Origin: Galbibacter marinus
Lineage (GTDB): Bacteria; Bacteroidota; Bacteroidia; Flavobacteriales; Flavobacteriaceae
Assembly (NCBI RefSeq): GCF_000300875.1
Contig: NZ_AMSG01000006.1
Coordinates: forward strand, 1-64,000
Direction of reading: 5' to 3'
Length of the DNA stretch: 64,000 nt
The notes below the pieces were generated by a model. That model was given only the letters and a program-made list of their open reading frames with translations, did no database searches and was not told the DNA's origin. Below, one piece after another: positions 7,927-17,716 of the stretch. Each line of letters begins with the position of its first letter. The first letter of the stretch is position 1. A program made the position numbers and the translations under genes.

Positions 7927-10278
7927 ATGACAAAAGAGGCTCCATTCGAGGTTTTAATTAGCTTTCATAAGCTGTTGGATAAGTATGAGTCCTTAGCACA
8001 AAGCAAAAATAAGCTTCAGGCAAAAAAAGCCAAAGAAATTTTGGAGTTAGCCGGTAGCCATAGTGAGCTACGCAATGGTATAGTGGATAGAAGCAGGGTA
8101 GGTGAGTTTCAAGAGATTATTGACGCTATGCTTCAGGATTCTTTCTCTTCGATACTTTCGGAAAATGAAATTAAAATCGCCGGGATTCCTTTTGAATATG
8201 CTAACTTCCAGACCACACAACGATTCGATAAGATTATAGAGGACGCAGGTAAGGATTTCTTTTTGCATATGAGGGATCTTCCTGATGGTCAAATGTACGT
8301 ACTCCAATGTGCCATAATACTTACGATGTACTATAAAATTGATATCAATTTTAAACGGACATTGTACTTTGATATTCCTGATAAATATGGAATAATGAGA
8401 CATTACCGTATTATGTACAATGCGGATTTTATGGACTTTATACCCACAGATAAAGCAAAGGATTTAACCCAAGAAGATATAGAGGAATTGCTGGATGGAT
8501 TTGATAATTTGGAATTGTGGAAGGAAAAATTCCCGCCCAATAGCTGGATTGCAAAAGGTTTTGTCATTTCAAGTCTCTTTGATACTACTCTGGATCATTC
8601 GATCTCCAACCTAAAAACGACCCTACTGGAACGCAGTAGTGGAGATTTGCACCTGATTCAGAGGTTACAAAATATATTTAGATCCTTTTTTAATATTCGT
8701 GATCTGGAAGTAGGTTTCTCAATCTATGATAATCGGAACTTCACTTTTGAACGCTTGACCTCCGGTCTGCCTAGTTTCCTGTTATGTGATCTTAAAGAGA
8801 TGGATTGTAAAACGCTCCTTTGTCAGCAAAGCAGGGAGGTGCTGCTTAAGGATAAAAGGTACCTTGCCATTTCGGATGTTGAGAAGAAAACAGCAATGCA
8901 GTGTGGGGATATGCCTTATAAAGTTCTTAACGATCAAGGACTTAAAAGTGCGATCTTAATACCAATAAATACTGGAGAAAAATTGGTTGGTGTTTTGGAA
9001 TTAGTTTCCAAAAAGAGCTATGAACTCAACAGTATCAACGCTAAAAAATTAGACGATATTTTACCCTATATCACCGCTGCGGTGGTACGCTCAAATAATG
9101 AATTAGAAAATGAAATAGAAGCTATTATTCAAAATGAATATACTTCGATACATGAGAGCGTGAAGTGGAAATTTGTCAAGGAAGTAAAACGCTTTATTGA
9201 CGAGCGTGCAATTGGCAACAACATGGCCTTTAAGGATATTACCTTTAAAGAAGTGCAGCCTCTTTACGGACAGGTAGATATACAAAATTCTTCCACTTCA
9301 AGAAATAAAGCTACCCAGAGAGATTTGGCAAAGCAGCTTGAACTTTTAGGAGAGATATTCAGTACCTTAATGAGTATTCACCGCATACCGATCTATGAAG
9401 AATACCAATTTAGAGTATTCAACTTTTTGGAAGAGGTGAAGAAATCATTTAAGACAGGTACTGAACAACGAATCATTGATTTTATCAATGAAGAAATACA
9501 TCCTTCCTTGGATCAAATAGCATTGATGGATCCTTCGTTAGATGTTTTAGTAAGCGGTTATAGGGATCATTTGGACACGAATTTACAAATGGTCTACGAC
9601 CACAGACAAAATTATGACGATGCGGTAACCGCTGTAAACAAGCGCTTGACGCGTGTAATAGACCAGCACCAAAAAGACGCGCAATTGATGTTTCCTCATT
9701 ATTTTGAGCGCTATAAAACTGATGGCGTGGAGCATACCATGTATATAGGTGAATCCATTACTCCTGGAGCCGGTTATAGCGACTTGTACCTTCAGAATTT
9801 GAAACTGTGGCAATTGGAAACAATTTGTGCCATGGAAAATGCATTTTATGAGCTTAAGCCGGAATTAGAAGTGGATTTTGAAGTCACCTCTATGGTTCTA
9901 GTGCACAGTTCTCCTTTATCAATAAAGTTCCGAATGGATGAGAAACACTTTGATGTGGATGGTACGTATAATGCCCGCTATGAGGTTATTAAAAAACGTA
10001 TTGATAAATCTTTGATTAAAGGAACCAATAGACGTATTACGCAACCAGGAAAAATTGCAATCATTTACTCCCAGGAGAAAGAAGAGCTTGAATACCTACG
10101 GTATATTCGCCTTCTGCAAGCCAAGGGGATGTTGAATGACAAGATTGAGATTCATGAGTTAGAAGAACTGCAGGGTGTCAGTGGATTAAAGGCCATTTCA
10201 GTGGAAATCCTTTATTCCAATGAGGCTAATGAAAAGAGTAAATTGACCTATGATGACCTTGTGAAGTCTATGGCTTAG
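7927..10278 (+). CDS. GAF-domain protein, flavobacterial, unknown role
   Basis: A 783-residue cytosolic protein without a signal peptide or membrane segment. Residues ~245-400 look like a GAF domain, with a central ALSAILIPI-type strand (LKSAILIPINTGEKLVGVLELVSKK). The flanking helical regions are not recognised. There is no kinase, cyclase or EAL/GGDEF output domain that I can see, so its ligand may regulate a partner protein. The gene ends in a 4-bp convergent overlap with the HD/Pycsar-effector-like gene, whose stop codon shares bases with its own. Proteins of this size and layout occur as conserved single-copy genes in flavobacteria, as far as I recall. The function is not known. Confidence 0.65.
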   Translation: MTKEAPFEVLISFHKLLDKYESLAQSKNKLQAKKAKEILELAGSHSELRNGIVDRSRVGEFQEIIDAMLQDSFSSILSENEIKIAGIPFEYANFQTTQRFDKIIEDAGKDFFLHMRDLPDGQMYVLQCAIILTMYYKIDINFKRTLYFDIPDKYGIMRHYRIMYNADFMDFIPTDKAKDLTQEDIEELLDGFDNLELWKEKFPPNSWIAKGFVISSLFDTTLDHSISNLKTTLLERSSGDLHLIQRLQNIFRSFFNIRDLEVGFSIYDNRNFTFERLTSGLPSFLLCDLKEMDCKTLLCQQSREVLLKDKRYLAISDVEKKTAMQCGDMPYKVLNDQGLKSAILIPINTGEKLVGVLELVSKKSYELNSINAKKLDDILPYITAAVVRSNNELENEIEAIIQNEYTSIHESVKWKFVKEVKRFIDERAIGNNMAFKDITFKEVQPLYGQVDIQNSSTSRNKATQRDLAKQLELLGEIFSTLMSIHRIPIYEEYQFRVFNFLEEVKKSFKTGTEQRIIDFINEEIHPSLDQIALMDPSLDVLVSGYRDHLDTNLQMVYDHRQNYDDAVTAVNKRLTRVIDQHQKDAQLMFPHYFERYKTDGVEHTMYIGESITPGAGYSDLYLQNLKLWQLETICAMENAFYELKPELEVDFEVTSMVLVHSSPLSIKFRMDEKHFDVDGTYNARYEVIKKRIDKSLIKGTNRRITQPGKIAIIYSQEKEELEYLRYIRLLQAKGMLNDKIEIHELEELQGVSGLKAISVEILYSNEANEKSKLTYDDLVKSMA

Positions 10279-11408
10279 ATCAGTCCGAATGACAACCCGA
10301 AGGTTAGCACTGAAATGATCAGCCCAAATAGAAACACATAATAGGTTATTCTAAGGAGTCTATACTTTTTTGCCAGGACTGTTCCTAAGGAATGAAGATC
10401 CTTTGTCATGGATTCGTAAATATAATCTCGTTCTTGGATCATCTCCATAACTGCGTCTTCATATTCTTCATATTTCATTTTGTGAAAATTTCCAAAAAAG
10501 AGGAGGTTAACATTTCTGTTATCTAAATCCTCTCTGGTAAACTTGCCGGAGGATAGGTTTGGCTTTGTGGAGAGTACTGCAAATATTACCGAGACAACAC
10601 TAAAGACGACCAATACTAAGGTGGGTATTATGAGGTGTTGATTGGATGGGCTGTCTAATTTAGGAATAAGATTTGAAAGTGCTAATGAGATGATAATGGC
10701 ATTGATAGATAAAAGAATATTGGCTTTAGTGTCTGCAATGGCACTGAGTTGAATATGATTTCGTAATGAAACTCTAAATAAGGTTTGAACACCTCTATCC
10801 GGATTTTCCTGTTTGTTTTTAGCTTTTTGGGTTTTTCGAATCAGTTCATTAATATTGTTCAACTTCCCGAGTCCCCAATTTTCGCGCGCAAAACTAGTAT
10901 AGTACTGATGCTTGTTGTTTAGTACTTCGATGTTTTTTTCCCTCCATTGTTCCGTGGTGTATTCAGCAATTCCCAGTAACTGAAGTTCTTGTTGTAGTAA
11001 TTCTGATATTTTGGAGAAATTCTCATCGGAAAAGTGATAACTATCGGCGTCCTTAATGATTTCTTCCATAAGGTTGGTAGGCTTATGATCCATTTTAGTG
11101 GCCATGATGACCTGTATGACAGCGTCAATTTTTTCGACATCATAGTTTTGTTGCGTCAAGAAATTTTTAGTGATTTGACAACTCGTTTCTTCATGAACCT
11201 CATTACCTTTGGTATACCCTAAATCGTGTAACCAGGCCGCGATGATAATTATTTCTTGCTCAGAAGGACTTACTTCTAAGGCTTCACAAATTGTTTTTGC
11301 CGCGTTGACTACTCTTTCTGTGTGAATGAGGTTATGATATAGATAGTTTTTGTCTAATTTAGTAGTTAGTAAATTTTTGGCGTATTCTGATACTTTATCT
11401 ATAATCAT
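10275..11408 (-). CDS. HD phosphohydrolase fused to Pycsar-effector-like membrane domain
   Basis: The N-terminal half is an HD domain: YHNLIHTERVV (His), AAWLHDLGY (the HD pair) and IKDADSYHF (distal Asp), all expected metal ligands of a phosphohydrolase. The C-terminal half (~200-377) carries two hydrophobic pairs and the conserved RNHIQLSAIADTKANILLS and YEEYEDAVMEMI segments of the PycTM / DUF5706 domain, which in Pycsar anti-phage systems is the membrane effector triggered by cyclic CMP or UMP. No pyrimidine cyclase is adjacent. I chose the ATG at 11408; the ATG at 11462 would leave only 15 bases to the divergent gene at 11478. The fusion may be a housekeeping nucleotide sensor or a defence relic. 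Confidence 0.78.
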   Translation of the reverse strand: MIIDKVSEYAKNLLTTKLDKNYLYHNLIHTERVVNAAKTICEALEVSPSEQEIIIIAAWLHDLGYTKGNEVHEETSCQITKNFLTQQNYDVEKIDAVIQVIMATKMDHKPTNLMEEIIKDADSYHFSDENFSKISELLQQELQLLGIAEYTTEQWREKNIEVLNNKHQYYTSFARENWGLGKLNNINELIRKTQKAKNKQENPDRGVQTLFRVSLRNHIQLSAIADTKANILLSINAIIISLALSNLIPKLDSPSNQHLIIPTLVLVVFSVVSVIFAVLSTKPNLSSGKFTREDLDNRNVNLLFFGNFHKMKYEEYEDAVMEMIQERDYIYESMTKDLHSLGTVLAKKYRLLRITYYVFLFGLIISVLTFGLSFGLI

Positions 11409-11477
11409 AACTTGTGGTAATGCGTAAGTGGAAATTTCATATAATATTACAAAATTAAACATATTCTAAATACAAAG

Positions 11478-14400
11478 TTGATGAAAAAATCTTGGTTCCT
11501 GTGGCAGTTAATTTTACTTGGAATAGTAGTAGGTTCATGTGCTACTTATACTTCTAAAGTTAAGGTAGGTTCAAATTCATCTAACTATCCACTGGATAAA
11601 CAGTTGGATCATAGATTTTTTTTAATAGGTGACGCCGGTTTATCCAAAAATGGAAAGCCGTCTGACGCCCTGACAATTTTTCAAAACGCAGTATCCAAAA
11701 GCACCAAAAATGATGTTGTTCTTTTCTTGGGCGATAATATTTACCCCAATGGCCTGCCGGAAGTAGGGGAGCCGGGAAGAGCGGATGCGGAATTTCAGCT
11801 TAACACTCAGCTCAATGCGGTTAAGGATGCCAAGGCTCAGGTGCTGTTCATTCCCGGAAACCATGATTGGTATAGTGGTGGCATTCCAGGGCTGGAGCAA
11901 CAAGAAGAATTTATTGAATCCGTGATACAGCAAAAAAAAGTGTTTTTACCGAGCGATGCATGTGGATTGGAAGATGTTGATATTTCCGAAAGTGTTCATT
12001 TGATTATAATCGATTCAGAGTGGTTTTTGGAAGATTGGGACAAACATCCTACCGTTAATGACGATTGTGAAATAAAAACTCGAAAGAAATTTTATGAAGA
12101 ATTCGAGGGGATGCTTAAAAAGAATGAGGGTAAGACTGTTATTGTAGCGATACATCATCCCTTAAATACCTATGGTACCCATGGAGGGTATTTCTCAGCA
12201 GATAAACATCTTTTTCCTTTTCAAAACAAAGTACCGCTTCCAGTGATTGGTAGTCTGATCACACAGGTTAGAAAAACAGGAGGTGTGTCGGTCCAAGACA
12301 TTCAAAACCAACGCTACAAAGCCCTTAGGGATCGTTTAGAAGCTATTGCCATGGTGGCTCCGGCGAATGTAATTTTTACCTCCGGGCATGATCATTCCAT
12401 GCAGTACATAGAAAATGACAACTACAAACAACTGATCTCGGGTTCTGGTTCAAAAGAATCCCCGACTAAACTCACCGGAGATGCACTTTTTGTATCCGGA
12501 AAACAAGGTTACGCCACATTGGATGTTTTTAAAGACGGCTCGGTATGGGCACGTTTTTATACTTCAAGAAACGGGCAGCCTTATTTAGAATTTCAAAAAG
12601 AAATATACCCTGCTCAAGAAGATCAATATGTCGATGAATTTCCAAAGGAGTACCCACAGCATGTGATGTCGTCTATTTATCCAACTGACGAGACTATCAA
12701 ATCTAAAGGATATCAAAAGTTTTGGGGAGAGCATTACCGGAAACTTTACGGGACACCGATTAAGGCTAGAGTAGCGCTTTTGGACACGCTCTATGGGGGA
12801 CTGACTCCGGTGCGTAAAGGTGGAGGGCATCAGACCAGGACCTTGCGGCTTGAAGATCCTCAAGGTAGGGAGTACAATATGAGAGCTGTTAAAAAAAGTG
12901 CTGTTCAATTTCTACAAAAAGTGGTATTGAAGGATCACAAGCTTTCTATCGACGATCTTTCAGAGACCTTGCCGGAATCCTTACTGATGGACTACTATAC
13001 GGCATCTTATCCTTATGCGGCATACCCTGTATCAGAACTTTCCAAGGCCATAGAGATTTATCATACCAACCCTGAGCTATTTTACATTCCTAAACAACAG
13101 CGTCTGGGGAAATATAATTCAGAGTACGGAGATGAATTGTATTTGATTGAAGAGCGCCCTGCAAAGGAGCATCAGAATGTTGCGAGTTTCGGGTATGCTG
13201 AAGATATTGAAAGCACCGATGACCTGTTCAAAAAACTTCGAAAGGATGAAGAGAATGTTCTGGATGAAAACGCTTATATCAGAGCGCGATTGTTTGATAT
13301 GCTTATAGGAGATTGGGATCGTCATGGAGATCAGTGGCGTTGGGCAGAATTTAAGGGAGAAGAACAAACGGTATACCGATCAATTCCAAGAGATAGGGAT
13401 CAGGCCTTTGCAGATTTCGACGGTAGCTTTTTAGCTGTAGTTCGGGCCTTAATGGCTCCTGCAAAAATGTTGCAACCTTATGGGCCGGAAATTGATCATC
13501 TGCGTTGGATTAATACTGAACCATTGCCTATGGATAGGGCCTTAATCCGAAATAGCGATCAAGAGGATTGGGTGAGGGAAGCTAAGTTTATTCAAGATCA
13601 CCTGACTGAACAGGTTATCGACCAGGCTTTTATGACTGTTCCTGCCGAGGTACGAGAAGAAACAATGAAAAAAGTAAAGCCTTTGTTAATGCAGCGACAC
13701 GATGGATTAGTAACTACAGCTAAGGATTATTATAAATTGGTGGACAAGGTTGCGATATTACACGCAACTGATAAGGATGATTATATAGAAGTGATACGAT
13801 CCGGTCCAAAAGAAACCAGGGTTGTAATTCACAGGATAAAAAAAGGAGAAAAGGCTGATCTGATTGTAGATAAAACCTATCATAAGGATGTCACCAAAGA
13901 ACTGTGGATATACGGGCTGGATGACAAGGATGTTTTTGAGGTTAAAGGACAAGGGAAACAACCGATGCTGGTACGATTAATAGGCGGGCAAAACAGGGAC
14001 ACCTATAAAATACGAAACGGTAAAAAAGTACGCTTTTACGATTTTAAATCTAAAGATAATATTGTTGAGGTCAATAATGGGGGAACCAAACGCTTTAGCG
14101 ATAAATACGATACTAATATTTTCACCTTTGGAAAGAGTAATTACAGTACCTATACACTGTTGCCGAGTTTAGGTTATAATGCAGATGCCGGCTTTATCGC
14201 AGGGGTGAATTATGCTATTACCAATTATGGATTCGAGAGAAATCCATTTAGTTCAAAACATAGTATAGGAGTTAATTTCCATTTTGCCACTTCCGGTATT
14301 GAATTGAAATATGATGGGGAAAGTTCCGGGATTTTCCATAAGCTGAATTTAGCGTATGGTTTAAAATATAACAGTCCGACTTATGCCAGGAACTTCTTTG

Positions 14401-15185
14401 GCTTCGGAAATCAAACCATGAATTTAGAAGATGATTTTGGGAAGGATTATTATCGCTCGAATTGGAGTAACCTAAGGGGGTATCTCGGACTGGTAAAAAG
14501 GTCTGAATATGGGGGTGTGCTCTCTGTCAAAGCAATTTTTGAAGGAGCTCAGGTAGAGGATACGCAGAATAGGTATATTACCACATATAATTCTGATGCT
14601 TCCTTTTTCGATTGGCGCTATTTTGCCACAGCAGAGGTAGGTTTTGAGTATGAAAGCTACGATGTTCCGGTAAATCCCAGTCGTGGAATGTATTTTAAAA
14701 CTACTCTTGGTTATACCCTTAACTTATCGGGTAGCAGCACATCCTTTGCTTACTTAGATCCACAAATCACTTTTTATAATCCTTTGAGCCAGAATCATAG
14801 ATGGGTGCTAAAGACCAATGTACAGAGCCAACTTAATTTTGGAGATGATTTTGAGTTTTACCAGGCTCCTTACCTAGGAGGGAATAGTGGTCTTAGAGGC
14901 TATCGCATCAACCGATTTACCGGAAACAAAAGCTTGGTGTTTAACGGTGATATTCGACACACCTTCAACTCTTTTAAAACACCGATTCTTCCCGTAAATT
15001 TAGGTGTTTACGGCGGAGTGGATCTCGGTAGAGTATGGGTTGACGGTGAAGATTCCAAACAATGGCATAACTCCGTTGGAGGGGGTGTGTTTTTAGTGGC
15101 CAGTGAACTGGTAAACTTAGACCTATCCTACTTTAACTCTAAAGAAGGAAATAGATTTACCCTTGGGTTTAGGGCGAGTTTTTAA
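11478..15185 (+). CDS. metallophosphatase / kinase-like / outer-membrane barrel fusion lipoprotein
   Basis: A 1235-residue envelope protein. A lipoprotein signal ends in VVGSC. Residues ~45-350 form a calcineurin-like phosphoesterase with all motifs: FLIGDAG, LGDNIYPNG, PGNHDW, AIHHPL, SGHDHS. Residues ~435-660 look like a divergent protein-kinase fold: a Gly-rich GGGHQTRTLRLED strand with downstream AVKKS lysine, then LIGDWDRHGDQWRW and SIPRDRDQAF, reminiscent of HipA/FAM20-type catalytic and metal-binding loops. From ~880 on it is a BamA/TamA-like barrel with the GGNSGLRGYR motif and a terminal Phe. The phosphatase and barrel calls are direct pattern matches; the kinase call is inference. 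Transcribed alone, probably acting at the outer membrane. Confidence 0.82.
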   Translation: MMKKSWFLWQLILLGIVVGSCATYTSKVKVGSNSSNYPLDKQLDHRFFLIGDAGLSKNGKPSDALTIFQNAVSKSTKNDVVLFLGDNIYPNGLPEVGEPGRADAEFQLNTQLNAVKDAKAQVLFIPGNHDWYSGGIPGLEQQEEFIESVIQQKKVFLPSDACGLEDVDISESVHLIIIDSEWFLEDWDKHPTVNDDCEIKTRKKFYEEFEGMLKKNEGKTVIVAIHHPLNTYGTHGGYFSADKHLFPFQNKVPLPVIGSLITQVRKTGGVSVQDIQNQRYKALRDRLEAIAMVAPANVIFTSGHDHSMQYIENDNYKQLISGSGSKESPTKLTGDALFVSGKQGYATLDVFKDGSVWARFYTSRNGQPYLEFQKEIYPAQEDQYVDEFPKEYPQHVMSSIYPTDETIKSKGYQKFWGEHYRKLYGTPIKARVALLDTLYGGLTPVRKGGGHQTRTLRLEDPQGREYNMRAVKKSAVQFLQKVVLKDHKLSIDDLSETLPESLLMDYYTASYPYAAYPVSELSKAIEIYHTNPELFYIPKQQRLGKYNSEYGDELYLIEERPAKEHQNVASFGYAEDIESTDDLFKKLRKDEENVLDENAYIRARLFDMLIGDWDRHGDQWRWAEFKGEEQTVYRSIPRDRDQAFADFDGSFLAVVRALMAPAKMLQPYGPEIDHLRWINTEPLPMDRALIRNSDQEDWVREAKFIQDHLTEQVIDQAFMTVPAEVREETMKKVKPLLMQRHDGLVTTAKDYYKLVDKVAILHATDKDDYIEVIRSGPKETRVVIHRIKKGEKADLIVDKTYHKDVTKELWIYGLDDKDVFEVKGQGKQPMLVRLIGGQNRDTYKIRNGKKVRFYDFKSKDNIVEVNNGGTKRFSDKYDTNIFTFGKSNYSTYTLLPSLGYNADAGFIAGVNYAITNYGFERNPFSSKHSIGVNFHFATSGIELKYDGESSGIFHKLNLAYGLKYNSPTYARNFFGFGNQTMNLEDDFGKDYYRSNWSNLRGYLGLVKRSEYGGVLSVKAIFEGAQVEDTQNRYITTYNSDASFFDWRYFATAEVGFEYESYDVPVNPSRGMYFKTTLGYTLNLSGSSTSFAYLDPQITFYNPLSQNHRWVLKTNVQSQLNFGDDFEFYQAPYLGGNSGLRGYRINRFTGNKSLVFNGDIRHTFNSFKTPILPVNLGVYGGVDLGRVWVDGEDSKQWHNSVGGGVFLVASELVNLDLSYFNSKEGNRFTLGFRASF

Positions 15186-15323
15186 GCCTTACTTAATTAC
15201 ATATGTCTAACATTCCAGCTTAAATTGGAATCAAAACTCATATGAGCATCGTTTGTTTTTTAATCTATGATAGGAATTTGACAGCGTCGTGTTGCGTGGT
15301 ATTTAGTTGGGTATTACCTTTAC

Positions 15324-15605
15324 TTATTGATAGTTAAGCTCGTAATTTCCTTTGGTTACCTTCAAAGTATGGGCAATCCATGAATTTCCGGGATTATTTA
15401 ACTTAATGAGCTTTACATCAGTGATTTTTAGATCTTTATACTCCTTGTTAATACCTTCACTTTGTGGAGATTCGTCCGTTTTTTGATCAGTGTCGACCTC
15501 TTCAGTAACATCACTACTAGTATCTTTTTCCTTTTTATTATTACATGAAATCAACACCATCAAACTCGCCATATAAAGTACCTATAGAAAACGTGATTTT
15601 TTCAT
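15324..15605 (-). pseudogene. small lipoprotein gene with in-frame amber codon in the signal peptide
   Basis: Reading from an ATG at 15605 gives MKKSRFL, then TAG, then VLYMASLMVLISCNNKKEK in the same frame. Taken across the stop this is a textbook lipoprotein signal (Lys-Lys, hydrophobic core, ISC lipobox). The rest is a Glu/Asp/Thr-rich spacer and a short C-terminal domain (YKDLKITDVKLIKLNNPG). An internal ATG at 15572 could give an 82-residue product, but it would lack the basic n-region. A point mutation is the simplest explanation; a base-calling error or readthrough are alternatives. The function is unknown. It lies just downstream of a truncated YkuD-type gene on the same strand. Confidence 0.65.
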
Positions 15606-15617
15606 TTTAATTATTTA

Positions 15618-15923
15618 TTAAAATTGCCTTTCCAGGCATTTTAATAAACTTGAAGAATCGTAATAATTCTTACCATTATCATCAGTCGCATTTGCTTTAG
15701 TTGTATAGGCAAATAGCAGACTACCATTTTTAATTTCCTCAAATAATATGTTTTTAAGTTTATTGTTGATAGTTTCATTCTCGAAAGGATCAATGGCAGG
15801 ACAGCCATGGCTTCTCCCTACTACTCCGGAGTTTTCTTTGACGTAACTGGCGGTATGCATCATGATTCCACGTCTTTGAGCTTTATCATTGATATCTTTT
15901 TCTAGTACGTAGAATATTAACAA
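15618..15923 (-). pseudogene. murein L,D-transpeptidase-like (YkuD_2) fragment
   Basis: A ~100-residue C-terminal piece with no ATG at the expected place and an in-frame TGA just upstream of the first usable codon. It contains RGIMMHTASYV and GRSHGCPAID, which match the active-site region of the YkuD_2 family (catalytic Cys in the GRSxGCPA motif, preceding His). The family end, NGSLLFAYTTK, is also there. Intact members are usually above 200 residues, with a signal peptide and an N-terminal half that are missing here. The family acts on peptidoglycan or covalent lipoprotein links in the periplasm. I infer a 5'-truncated relic. Confidence 0.72.
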
Positions 15924-16113
15924 AAATCAGCTATCATTTTAATATGGCGAACCAATTGTGTTACATTTTGAATCAATTATTATTCATATAATTTTCTTTG
16001 ATAAACAAACATCCATAATGTGATAAGCTTGTTTGCTAAAGTTTGTAAATTGCGATATCTGGTTTGAGAAAGGATAAGGCAATGCATAACTGATTTTTTA
16101 AATTAAAGACGTG

Positions 16114-17001
16114 ATGGAGAACGAGGTCGAAACATATAGATTTCACAAAACAGATTGTGGTGTTGATTTTCTTTTGAATGTTGTTCATCTAGAGAACACA
16201 CATGGAACCTATCTTAAGGATATCCCGTTCAATACAGATTTCTTTGAAGTAGTGTTTTTTAAAAAGGGTAGTGGTCGGCTTATATTAAACCATCAGCAGA
16301 TTGATTTGAAGGATAACAGTGTGGTCTTTATATCTCCATATCAAAAAAGACAGTGGCATTTTGATAAGGAAAGTGAACAGGATTTTACAATTCTCCTGTT
16401 TCAGGAAGATTTTCTTAATGAGTTTTTCGCCGATAAGCTTTTTACTTACAAACTTCTTTATTTTTACCAACTTCATTTTCCTGTGCAGATGAACGTTGAC
16501 AGACCTTTTATTGAAAAATACTGTGCATTACTTACCGAAATAAAGGATGAACTTGTATATACAAAAGCCGGCAGTGTCCACATTATACGGTCCCTACTTT
16601 ATTACATCCTCCAAAAACTTAATAGGGAGTATGCCCTTAGAAATGATTTAGACTTGGAAAAGGAGAATAATCACTACGCTTTCAAATTCAAGCAATTGAT
16701 CGAAATTAATATAAAGAAAAAACAACGTATCGCTGATTATGCCGAGATGCTTGGTATTAGCAGGGTTTCTTTAAATACCGCCGTCAAAGAACAATTTAAC
16801 GTAACGGCTACACATCTATTAAAACAACGGTTGTTGCTGGAGATAAAGAACTATCTGATCCACTCAAAGCTGACTGTAAGCGAAATTGCTTATCAGCTCA
16901 ATTTTTCAGAACCGAACCATCTGATGCGTTTTTTCAAAAATCAAACAGGAATGACTACCAGTGAATTTCTTACCGATAACGGATACAATTTGCATTCCTG
17001 A
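16114..17001 (+). CDS. AraC-family transcriptional regulator
   Basis: A 295-residue regulator: an N-terminal cupin-like sensor domain (~20-130, with FEVVFFKKGSGRLILNHQQI and SPYQKRQWHF) followed by a C-terminal AraC/XylS double helix-turn-helix (~195-290: KQRIADYAEMLGISRVSLN and LTVSEIAYQLNFSEPNHLMR). I prefer ATG 16114 over the overlapping GTG at 16111. It is directly upstream of a cysteine hydrolase on the same strand, 120 bases apart, which it probably regulates. The ligand is unknown. Confidence 0.9.
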   Translation: MENEVETYRFHKTDCGVDFLLNVVHLENTHGTYLKDIPFNTDFFEVVFFKKGSGRLILNHQQIDLKDNSVVFISPYQKRQWHFDKESEQDFTILLFQEDFLNEFFADKLFTYKLLYFYQLHFPVQMNVDRPFIEKYCALLTEIKDELVYTKAGSVHIIRSLLYYILQKLNREYALRNDLDLEKENNHYAFKFKQLIEINIKKKQRIADYAEMLGISRVSLNTAVKEQFNVTATHLLKQRLLLEIKNYLIHSKLTVSEIAYQLNFSEPNHLMRFFKNQTGMTTSEFLTDNGYNLHS

Positions 17002-17121
17002 AACCTCCCTTGGTAATCAATTTTATTTATCATAATGGTAGTTTTAACTCCTGCTTTGGTAGGTTTATCCATTCTAAAACAAGAGAACTTTGTATAATAC
17101 AATGTTAACGAATAAAAATAG

Positions 17122-17676
17122 ATGAAAATGAGTAAAAAAGCATTAATAGTAATTGACATTCAGAATGACTACTTTGAAAATGGCGCATGGGAACTTGTGG
17201 GTGCAAACGAAGCAAGTTTAAAAGCACAAAAGATGATTAATCACTTTAGAGAGAACAATTTACCAATAGCACACATTCAGCATTTTGCTGTTGAGGGTAA
17301 TATTCCGTTTTTCCACCCGGGAACACCAGGTGTTGAAATCCACAACAATGTAAAACCGCTAGAAGGAGAGAAAGTAGTTAAAAAGAATTATCCAAATAGC
17401 TTCAGGGATACTGATTTAATGGAATACTTGAAAGAAAACGACGTATCAGAAGTAGTCATCACCGGGATGATGTCACATATGTGTGTGGATGCAACAACAA
17501 GAGCTGCCAAGGATTTTGGATTTGATTGTACGGTGATTAGCGATGCCTGTGCCTCTAAGGATCAGGAGTTGGATGGTAAGCTGGTCAAAGCCGCTGATGT
17601 ACACACCGCATTTTTAGCAGCATTAACATTCTTCTATGCCAGGATAACTACAGCCGAAGGCTATATTAGTGCATAA
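17122..17676 (+). CDS. isochorismatase-family cysteine hydrolase
   Basis: A 184-residue cytosolic hydrolase with the full Asp-Lys-Cys triad of the isochorismatase/nicotinamidase superfamily: LIVIDIQNDYF (Asp12), VVKKNYPNSF (Lys near 88) and GMMSHMCVDATTRAA (Cys121). The cis-peptide segment before the Cys is normal. There is no clear nicotinamidase metal site, so a general amide or isochorismate-like substrate is more likely. It follows an AraC regulator and ends at a strong hairpin, so it is probably a two-gene regulatory unit. Confidence 0.9.
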   Translation: MKMSKKALIVIDIQNDYFENGAWELVGANEASLKAQKMINHFRENNLPIAHIQHFAVEGNIPFFHPGTPGVEIHNNVKPLEGEKVVKKNYPNSFRDTDLMEYLKENDVSEVVITGMMSHMCVDATTRAAKDFGFDCTVISDACASKDQELDGKLVKAADVHTAFLAALTFFYARITTAEGYISA

Positions 17677-17682
17677 TAATTG

Positions 17683-17716
17683 AGTAACAAAAACTGTTAA
17701 TACGGTTTTTGTTACT
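17683..17716 (+). terminator. hairpin terminator after cysteine hydrolase gene
   Basis: A 15-bp stem, AGTAACAAAAACTGT (17683-17697) with ACGGTTTTTGTTACT (17702-17716), a single wobble pair and a TAAT loop, 7 bases after the stop codon. It separates the AraC/hydrolase unit from the efflux operon. Confidence 0.75.
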
